Position numbers and translations under genes: made by a program. From positions 1 through 5,342 of the forward strand of contig JAEYXI010000640.1 in NCBI GenBank assembly GCA_023428515.1: a stretch of DNA of 5,342 nucleotides, given 5' to 3'. Of this stretch, positions 1 to 4,732 are shown in pieces (the first letter of the stretch is position 1; every line of letters begins with the position of its first letter). The notes below the pieces were generated by a model. The model was not told where the DNA came from. It did not search any database and worked only from the letters and a program-made list of their open reading frames with translations. This DNA comes from Pseudomonadota bacterium (lineage in GTDB: Bacteria; Pseudomonadota; Alphaproteobacteria; Rhizobiales; Rhizobiaceae).

Positions 1-545
1 ATGAAGGAGAGGCCGAGCAGCCAGATGTCCGCGCCGATTCCGGAGAGCTCCTTGTCCGTCGCGAGCGGCGGATACATGAACCAGCCGGAAGATGGAGCAG
101 AGTCGAAGAAGATCGAGCCGCAGACGAAGACGCCGCCGATGAAGAAGCTCCAGAAGCCGAAAGCACCGAGGCGCGGGAAGGGCAGTTCGCGCGCGCCGAG
201 CATGGGCGGAAGCAAGAAGATCGCCACCGCCTCGAAGATCGGCACGGCGAAGAGGAACATCATCACCGTGCCGTGCAGCGTGAAAGCCTGGTTGTAGAAA
301 TCCGCCGAAACGAGATCATTGTCGGGCACGGCGAGTTGCGCGCGCACGATCAGTGCCAGCACGCCGGCGAAGAGCATGAAGGCAAAGGCGGTGGCGCCGT
401 ACCAGACGCCGATCTGCGTGTTGTTGACCGAGGTCCAGTAGCGCCAGCCGGATGGAGTCTCCCAGACGCGCCGAAGCTGCTCGGTCTCGGCCTGTTTCGC
501 GTCGGCCTCCGGTCCCGGCCGCGTGCCTGCTTCGGCTGCCATCAT
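1..545 (-). CDS. ctaD: Cytochrome c oxidase subunit I, N-terminal part (cut by window edge)
   Basis: This is the catalytic heme-copper subunit of an inner-membrane terminal oxidase, which reduces O2 with electrons from cytochrome c. Only the first 181 codons are present. Numbering from the ATG at 545, an acidic soluble N-terminus (about 45 residues) is followed by three hydrophobic segments at about 46-68, 88-113 and 128-149. The second begins with TLHGTVMMF, whose His91 is the expected first axial ligand of low-spin heme a. GWFMYPPL near 154-161 is another subunit I signature. The start has two adjacent in-frame ATGs (545 and 542). The first gives an ATGA overlap with the upstream ctaC stop, and AGGGGG at 556-551 is a good ribosome site for either. 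The motif that is GAPDMAFPRMNN in well-studied aa3 oxidases reads GAREL-PFPRLGA here, so the D-channel aspartate is Glu120 and the asparagine pair is Gly-Ala. The CuB, heme a3 and Tyr-His motifs lie outside the window, so the oxidase subclass cannot be settled. Confidence 0.95.
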   Translation of the reverse strand, partial: MMAAEAGTRPGPEADAKQAETEQLRRVWETPSGWRYWTSVNNTQIGVWYGATAFAFMLFAGVLALIVRAQLAVPDNDLVSADFYNQAFTLHGTVMMFLFAVPIFEAVAIFLLPPMLGARELPFPRLGAFGFWSFFIGGVFVCGSIFFDSAPSSGWFMYPPLATDKELSGIGADIWLLGLSF

Positions 546-1606
546 TCCAGCCCCCTCAGCCATTTGGCGATCGCCGCGAGGTCTTCCTCAGGCAGCATGG
601 AGAAGGCCGGCATCTTCGAATCCGGCTTGATCGAATGCGGATCGGCGGTGAAGCCGCGCAGTGCCTCTTCATCGTTCGGCAGGATACCGGCGCCGAGGGT
701 CGTCCGCGAGCCGACATGCGAGAGATCGGGGCCGACCGTGCCGTTCGCGTCCGTGCCTGCCACCCGGTGGCATGCGGCGCAGCCGTGGCGCAGGAAGAGT
801 TCGCCGCCCGGCGAGTCCAAGCCGGGAGAGGGGGCGGCCTCGGTAGCGAGCCACTGCCGGAAAGCGTCCGGCTGCATGGCGATCGTGGTGAAGGCCATCA
901 GCGCGTGCGATGTGCCGCAATATTCCGTACAGGCGCCGCGATACGTTCCGGGTTTCGTCGCAACCATCGACAGGTGATTCTCGCGACCGGGGATCATGTC
1001 CATCTTGCCGGCGAGGGAAGGTATCCAGAAGGAATGGATGACGTCGGTGCTCTTGAGGACGAGTTCGATGCGCTCTCCGACCGGCAGGCGGATCTCGTTG
1101 GCAGCTATTACCGGAGCGCCGTCCTCAAGCGGATGGTAAGCGACCCGCCACCAGAACTGCTCGCCTGTCACTTCGATGCGCAGGCCGGTCTGCTCCTCCG
1201 CCCGCGCGAAGGGCCGCAGCGACGGCATGAGCCACAGGGCATAAGCCAACAGTAGGAAAAGCAGAACCGAGGGAATGGCTGCGCCGCACCAGAAGACCAG
1301 GCGGCTGGCAGCCCGTTCACCGATAACAGCGCGTTTCCTGTGCGTCGCATGAACAAGGAGGGCAACCACCGCCAGCCAGATCAGGGTACCGGCGATCAGC
1401 ATGACCCAGAAAAGCTGGGCGACCTGATGAGCCTCCTCGCCGGCCGGATCGAGAGCCGATTGGACCCCCGAACAGCCTGAGCCAAAGACAACACAACACC
1501 ATGCAGCCAGCATGTGGGGTTTGCCCACGGGCCGTTTAGCAATAGTGACGCGGTTGTCTTCTGTCGTTGGCGAGCCCACTCTCCGATCGATGCGGCGGTT
1601 GCGCAC
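542..1606 (-). CDS. ctaC: caa3-type cytochrome c oxidase subunit II with fused cytochrome c domain
   Basis: This subunit takes electrons from the cytochrome c pool, or through its own heme c, and passes them via CuA to subunit I. In 354 residues the order is: basic N-terminus; short hydrophobic stretch ending in FGSGC (Cys45, a plausible lipobox); transmembrane helices at about 62-87 and 102-126; periplasmic cupredoxin domain; C-terminal class I cytochrome c. All CuA ligands are visible: His191, Cys226, Glu228, Cys230, His234 and Met237 (CTEYCGTSHALM). The heme c site is CAACH (276-280), with Met332 in KMPAF as likely distal ligand. The start is uncertain. Codon 1 is GTG at 1606; GTG at 1579 and ATG at 1513 are in frame. 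None has a well-spaced Shine-Dalgarno. I prefer an upstream GTG because the ATG product would lack the basic residues (AKRPVGKPH) before the signal core. The stop overlaps ctaD by four bases, so the two are translationally coupled. It lies 105 bases downstream of the ProC-like gene on the same strand; cotranscription is possible but unproven. Confidence 0.95.
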   Translation of the reverse strand: MRNRRIDRRVGSPTTEDNRVTIAKRPVGKPHMLAAWCCVVFGSGCSGVQSALDPAGEEAHQVAQLFWVMLIAGTLIWLAVVALLVHATHRKRAVIGERAASRLVFWCGAAIPSVLLFLLLAYALWLMPSLRPFARAEEQTGLRIEVTGEQFWWRVAYHPLEDGAPVIAANEIRLPVGERIELVLKSTDVIHSFWIPSLAGKMDMIPGRENHLSMVATKPGTYRGACTEYCGTSHALMAFTTIAMQPDAFRQWLATEAAPSPGLDSPGGELFLRHGCAACHRVAGTDANGTVGPDLSHVGSRTTLGAGILPNDEEALRGFTADPHSIKPDSKMPAFSMLPEEDLAAIAKWLRGLE

Positions 1607-1711
1607 AAACGCGCCTGACGATGAGTGGTTGCGACAAGGAGTAAAACTGGCGGACGAAGCACCCGGCGCGCCTGCATTCCATCCGGATGGGAAAATTATG
1701 CAGGAAAGTCG
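1607..1711 (-). other. Spacer between ProC-like gene and ctaC
   Basis: This 105-base stretch separates two minus-strand genes. It contains the imperfect hairpin described separately, a GGCGCGCC palindrome at 1665-1672, and no convincing -35/-10 pair. On the minus strand CATAAT (1700-1695) resembles a -10 hexamer, but the position 17 bases upstream is GGGCGC, a poor -35. I therefore cannot say whether ctaC has its own promoter here or is read from upstream. No small ORF with a ribosome site was seen. Confidence 0.4.
1671..1704 (-). repeat. Imperfect hairpin just after the ProC-like stop codon
   Basis: The arms CCTGCAT (1671-1677) and ATGCAGG (1698-1704) are perfect 7-base complements. They enclose a 12-base palindrome, CCATCCGGATGG (1679-1690), with one unpaired base on one side and seven on the other. 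The structure begins 7 bases after the stop of the ProC-like gene in the transcribed direction. That is where a terminator or 3' stabilising stem would sit, but no U-tract follows on the minus strand, so it is at best a weak intrinsic terminator or an intercistronic processing or stability element. The palindrome could also be a protein-binding site. Confidence 0.4.
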
Positions 1712-2503
1712 CTAGCTGCGCCCTATGCGGACCGATTTTTCGAACGCGGCGGCAAGCCCTCGCGCGACGGCGTCGTCAAAGCCTGCGCTCCGCATGGCCT
1801 CGATCGCCGCGGCTGTCGTCCCGCGGTAGCCGACAAAAGCCTCGACCGTGTCTGCAGGCGAATCGCCACTACGTTCCACGAGCCGGCCGGCGCCGGCCAA
1901 CAGCGTATTGACGGCGCGACAGGCAACCTGCCGCGACAACCCGAACGCGACCGCATCCTCCACCATGGCTGCAGCCAGCAGCGCAGGGAAAGCAGGACCG
2001 GAGCCGCTCAATCCTGTCAGGTAGTCCAACTCGCGTTCGTTTGAGACCTGGTCCTGGACGCCGCATGCATCGAAAATCGCCCGCGTGACGCGCCGGTCGT
2101 CCTTGCTCGTGCCGTCGGTTGCGACCCACGGTGTGTAGGACATCCCGACCTCTGCCGCCGCGTTCGGTATAGAGCGAACGACGCGGAGGGTGTCGTGGCG
2201 GGCAGACAGGGCGGAAAGCTGGATGCCCGCCATGACCGAAATGACCAGCCGCCCTTGCGCATCCAGATCCAGCAGCGGCCAGTCCGCTGGGCGCACCGAC
2301 AGGATGATGACGTCCGATCGGTCGGCGAGCAGTTGATTGTCGGATGTCCAGGATACTCCAGGAAAACGATCCGGCGCCTTGCTTCTATGAGAGAGGCAAA
2401 GATTCTCAGCCGAAACAAGGCCGGCTTTCAGGAGCGATTCCGCGATCGCCCCTCCCAGCCATCCGCCGCCGCCGACTATGCCGAGTCTGAAAGCTTCCTT
2501 CAT
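1712..2503 (-). CDS. proC: Divergent pyrroline-5-carboxylate reductase family protein (ProC-like)
   Basis: Family members reduce the C=N bond of 1-pyrroline-5-carboxylate to proline with NAD(P)H in the cytoplasm. The 263 residues match the usual ProC length. An N-terminal Rossmann fold carries GIVGGGGWLGGAI (8-20). SVRPADW (69-75) matches the family SVKP region, SVMAGI follows at 89-94, and RSIPNAAAEVG (110-120) matches the RxMPN region. The C-terminal dimerisation domain has LTGLSGSGPAF (162-172), a near-canonical family motif. The later family signature, normally close to SPGGTT, reads VGYRGTT (224-230), so only its last GTT is standard. I chose ATG 2503 because GAGG lies 5 bases upstream; the reading frame continues upstream only into the preceding gene. 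It lies 31 bases after the StcD-like gene and is almost certainly cotranscribed with it. That context and the odd signature suggest a catabolic paralogue acting on a related cyclic imine rather than the housekeeping proline enzyme. This is inference; family assignment is firm, substrate is not. Confidence 0.88.
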   Translation of the reverse strand: MKEAFRLGIVGGGGWLGGAIAESLLKAGLVSAENLCLSHRSKAPDRFPGVSWTSDNQLLADRSDVIILSVRPADWPLLDLDAQGRLVISVMAGIQLSALSARHDTLRVVRSIPNAAAEVGMSYTPWVATDGTSKDDRRVTRAIFDACGVQDQVSNERELDYLTGLSGSGPAFPALLAAAMVEDAVAFGLSRQVACRAVNTLLAGAGRLVERSGDSPADTVEAFVGYRGTTAAAIEAMRSAGFDDAVARGLAAAFEKSVRIGRS

Positions 2504-2534
2504 GATGGCCTCGTTGGCCGAATGTCGATGATCG

Positions 2535-4517
2535 TCATAAGGACAGTGCGACCTTGCGGCCGTCGTGGATCGCGAAAGCGGCCTGGCGCGAAGCCGTGCA
2601 ATCGCCGATGGCGGTGTGCGGGATGCCGCGTCTCGCCAATTCGAGCGCAAGATCGTCTTGCGCCATGTTGGTGCCGGCAAAGACGAGCGTGTCCGCCTCG
2701 ACCTGCTGCTCTCCTCCGTCGAGCAGGGACGCCACCGTCGCGAGCTTGCCCTCCCAATGGACGACAGCGCTTTCGGTCACGAAGCGCACGCCGAGGCGGG
2801 CGAGCGCGCGGCGAAGCGGCCCGTCCGCGGCCATCCGCTGAAGCTCCTTGCCAACGAGCGCGTCGGGGGTGACGATCGTCACGTCGTGGCCGTCCTCGGC
2901 AAGCTTCCAGGCTGTGCCGCAACCCTTCCAGTTGCCGCCGTCGTCGAGGACGATGACCCGCTTGCCCGGCCTTGCCTCGCGCGCCATGACGGCCTCCGCG
3001 GAGAATACCGGCCCACCGCCTGGGATATCGTCGAGCTGCGGCAGGGCGCGCTGGAAGGCCCCGTCGGGGGGCAACGAGCCGGTGGCGATGATGACGTGGT
3101 CGGCGCCTTCGCGCTCCACGTCCTCCGCTTCGACAAGCTGGCCGAAGCGTACATCGACCTGCAACTGGCCGAGCTGGCGCTGATACCAGTCGATCAGGTC
3201 GAGTATCTGGGCCCGGCGCGGCTGCATGCCGGCGAGGCGGAACTGTCCTCCAAGGCGATCCGAGGCTTCCGCGAGCGCAACGCGGTGGCCGCGCTCGGCC
3301 GCGACGCGGGCGGCTTCGAGGCCCGCCGGTCCGCCGCCGACGACGAATATCCGCTTCGGCCGCTCGGCCGGAGAGAAGCGGTCGCCGCCCCATTCCCATT
3401 CGCGGCCGGCCGATGGGTTGATGACGCAGCTGATCCAGTAGTCGCGCGAACGGCGGCCCCAGCACATCTGGTTGCAGGACAGGCAGCCGCGAATGTCCTC
3501 AGGGCGTCCGGCTGCGGCCTTTGCGGCAAGGTGCGGGTCGGCGATCTGGCCGCGGACGATCGAGACAAGGTCGGCGCGCTCTTCGCTCAGCACGGCCTCG
3601 GCGTTCTCCGGCGTGCGGATGTGGCTTTCGGCAGTGACGAGCGCATGACGCACCGTGGATTTCAGCACAGCCGCAAGATCTGCCCCCAGCTTCTCCGGAT
3701 AGAGGAATGTCGGCATGATCTTGTAGAAGTCGAAATAGCTGCCCGAGCCGCAGGTGACGTAGTCCATCAGCGCGTCGCGGTCGTGCAGGTCTACGATCTC
3801 GGCAAGCGCTTCGCGCTGCAGCGCGACCTCGACCTCTGGTTCATCGTTGACTGCCAACCCGATGATGAAGTCCTCGCCGCACTCCTTGCGGATGCGCGTC
3901 ATGACCTCGCGGCTCATCCGGGTGCGGTTCTCGAGGCTGCCGCCCCAGCGGTCGTCGCGACGGTTCGACCAAGGCGTCCAGAACTGGTCGAGCATCGAGT
4001 GATAGGCCGCCCAGACCTCGACGCCGTCGAAGCCGGCTTCGCGACAGCGCCTCGCAGCCTGGACGAAACCGTCGATCGTCTGTTCGATGTCCGCCTCGGT
4101 CATGCGGTGGGAGCCGTCGGAATCGTGATAGCTCGGCAGGCCGGATGGCGACCAGCCGGCATGGAACGAGTTGTCGGCGTCCGCGTGCTGGCCGACATGA
4201 TAGAGCTGCTGGATGGCGACCGCGCCGTTGCCTTTGATCGCCTCGGTCACCTTTCGGAAATGCGGGATAATGCTGTCGTCGGAGGGACGAAAATTGCCTC
4301 GGGTAAGCACCGCCGCCGCATGGACGGGCATCGGCTCGACCACGATCATGCCGGCTCCGCCGATGGCGCGTTCGGCATAGTAGCCGACGTGGCGTTCGGT
4401 CGGCAGTCCCTCGACCGCCATGTTGGCGGTGTGGGCGCCGAAGACGATCCGGTTGCGCAACGTCTTGCCGCGCAGCGCTATTGGCGTGAACAGTCGTTTG
4501 AAAACCCTATCGGACAC
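2535..4517 (-). CDS. StcD-like FMN/4Fe-4S oxidoreductase (dimethylamine dehydrogenase / N-methylproline demethylase family)
   Basis: Relatives oxidatively demethylate secondary or tertiary amines, releasing formaldehyde and passing electrons from FMN through a 4Fe-4S cluster; the best rhizobial match from memory is StcD of stachydrine use. The 660 residues have three parts. An OYE-type TIM barrel (about 8-335) contains QLYHVGQH (104-111) and DGVEVWAAYHSMLDQF (164-179), followed by WGGSLENR. A cluster motif has Cys345, Cys348, Cys352 and Cys364 (C-x2-C-x3-C-x11-C). A dinucleotide-binding part has VVGGGPAG (392-399) and RLGGQFRLA, then VIVLDDGGNWKGCG (521-534) in a second nucleotide-fold region. 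There is no cysteine at the position near residue 30 that binds FMN covalently in trimethylamine dehydrogenase, so FMN is probably non-covalent. At the 169/172 catalytic pair, Tyr/His of trimethylamine dehydrogenase are Trp169/Tyr172, with His173 next to it. The start is GTG with a strong Shine-Dalgarno. The substrate remains unproven; a histamine, sarcosine, dimethylamine or dienoyl-type reaction cannot be excluded. Confidence 0.92.
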   Translation of the reverse strand: MSDRVFKRLFTPIALRGKTLRNRIVFGAHTANMAVEGLPTERHVGYYAERAIGGAGMIVVEPMPVHAAAVLTRGNFRPSDDSIIPHFRKVTEAIKGNGAVAIQQLYHVGQHADADNSFHAGWSPSGLPSYHDSDGSHRMTEADIEQTIDGFVQAARRCREAGFDGVEVWAAYHSMLDQFWTPWSNRRDDRWGGSLENRTRMSREVMTRIRKECGEDFIIGLAVNDEPEVEVALQREALAEIVDLHDRDALMDYVTCGSGSYFDFYKIMPTFLYPEKLGADLAAVLKSTVRHALVTAESHIRTPENAEAVLSEERADLVSIVRGQIADPHLAAKAAAGRPEDIRGCLSCNQMCWGRRSRDYWISCVINPSAGREWEWGGDRFSPAERPKRIFVVGGGPAGLEAARVAAERGHRVALAEASDRLGGQFRLAGMQPRRAQILDLIDWYQRQLGQLQVDVRFGQLVEAEDVEREGADHVIIATGSLPPDGAFQRALPQLDDIPGGGPVFSAEAVMAREARPGKRVIVLDDGGNWKGCGTAWKLAEDGHDVTIVTPDALVGKELQRMAADGPLRRALARLGVRFVTESAVVHWEGKLATVASLLDGGEQQVEADTLVFAGTNMAQDDLALELARRGIPHTAIGDCTASRQAAFAIHDGRKVALSL

Positions 4518-4521
4518 TGCC

Positions 4522-4528
4522 CCTCCCT
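4522..4528 (-). promoter_or_regulatory. Strong ribosome binding site for the StcD-like gene
   Basis: On the minus strand AGGGAGG (4528-4522) lies 4 bases before the GTG at 4517. It decides this GTG as the start. A nearby ATG at about 4536 on the same strand is out of frame, and translation from it would read through the Shine-Dalgarno. Confidence 0.75.
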
Positions 4529-4578
4529 AGCGCCATGCCTCAAGCGGCAGCGAACGCATTCTGGTACCTGCGGCGGAA

Positions 4579-4596
4579 CCGTCTTCCCTTAGACGG
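4579..4596. repeat. Inverted repeat CCGTCT-N6-AGACGG
   Basis: Perfect 6-base arms (4579-4584 and 4591-4596) flank TCCCTT. The repeat is bracketed by AACCG (4577-4581) and CGGTT (4597-4601), making a larger interrupted dyad. On the minus strand it falls in the predicted 5' untranslated leader of the StcD-like gene, so it may be an mRNA stem or a second protein-binding site. No T-run supports a terminator. Confidence 0.45.
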
Positions 4597-4599
4597 CGG

Positions 4600-4628
4600 T
4601 TGCACATCGACCGATAACCGGCGCTAAT
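4600..4628 (+). promoter_or_regulatory. Candidate sigma-70 promoter for lysR
   Basis: TTGCAC (4600-4605) and GCTAAT (4623-4628) are separated by 17 bases, the optimal spacing. The -35 keeps the key TTG and the -10 matches four of six consensus bases. It would start transcription around 4635, about 98 bases before the lysR ATG, and place the T-N11-A operator just downstream of the start, which would suit autorepression. It rests on sequence match alone. Confidence 0.3.
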
Positions 4629-4635
4629 AGTCAAG
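4629..4635 (-). promoter_or_regulatory. Candidate -35 element of the StcD-like gene promoter
   Basis: On the minus strand CTTGACT (4635-4629) contains the CTTGAC core favoured in alphaproteobacterial promoters. Seventeen bases further on, GTCGAT (4611-4606) is a poor -10, so any promoter here would need activation. With transcription starting near 4598-4600, the T-N11-A operator centre would fall near -65, the usual LysR recognition position. Confidence 0.3.
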
Positions 4636-4653
4636 ATGAATGAAATTCCTCGG

Positions 4654-4674
4654 CGGTTGAGTCCCAGGCAACCG
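4654..4674. promoter_or_regulatory. LysR-type operator (T-N11-A box)
   Basis: CGGTTG (4654-4659) and CAACCG (4669-4674) form a perfect 6-base inverted repeat with a 9-base spacer. It contains T4658-N11-A4670, the classic recognition element for LysR-type regulators. It lies 58 bases before the lysR ATG and roughly at -65 for a transcript of the divergent StcD-like gene, so one dimer site could both activate the enzyme genes and autoregulate lysR. The repeat is seen; binding by this regulator is inferred from the divergent layout. Confidence 0.6.
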
Positions 4675-4732
4675 AGACCGGGATGCGCGCCATCGGGATC
4701 GAGCCAACGCCCGCGGTGCAGAAAGTGGTTGC

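Larger units (their letters stand above)
4518..4732. promoter_or_regulatory. Divergent promoter region between the StcD-like gene and lysR
   Basis: These 215 bases hold the control signals for both divergent genes. Seen directly: a T-N11-A operator (4654-4674), a CCGTCT-N6-AGACGG inverted repeat (4579-4596), several CGGTT/AACCG half-sites (4577-4581, 4597-4601, 4616-4620), and a GGTACC palindrome (4563-4568). A candidate minus-strand -35, CTTGAC (4635-4630), fits the alphaproteobacterial consensus, but its -10 (about 4611-4606) is poor. This pattern is typical of activator-dependent promoters. For lysR, TTGCAC (4600-4605) is followed after 17 bases by GCTAAT (4623-4628). No small ORF with a convincing start was found. 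Confidence 0.6.

Noticed and set aside
452..1255. 267-codon plus-strand open frame antisense to ctaC/ctaD
   Set aside because: It is rich in Arg/Ala/Pro with no domain pattern and runs across the strongly supported ctaC-ctaD junction.
2504..2680. N-terminal extension of the ProC-like protein by 59 residues
   Set aside because: It would overlap the end of the StcD-like gene and precede the Rossmann motif with unrelated Arg-rich sequence. ATG 2503 has GAGG at good spacing and gives normal family length.
2500..3465. 321-codon minus-strand frame overlapping the StcD-like and ProC-like genes
   Set aside because: An alternate frame of a real gene, very arginine-rich and without motifs.
4452..4461. 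Perfect 10-base palindrome GTTGCGCAAC
   Set aside because: It sits inside the conserved N-terminal coding region of the StcD-like gene (TLRNR) and is readily explained by codons.
2565..4592. 675-codon open frame on the plus strand
   Set aside because: It lies antisense to the StcD-like gene, whose product has coherent barrel, Fe-S and nucleotide motifs. The plus-strand product has no recognisable motif, and such long shadows are common in GC-rich coding DNA.
4579..4596. CCGTCT-N6-AGACGG as an intrinsic terminator
   Set aside because: There is no T-run on either side and it lies upstream of both divergent genes, so nothing needs terminating there.
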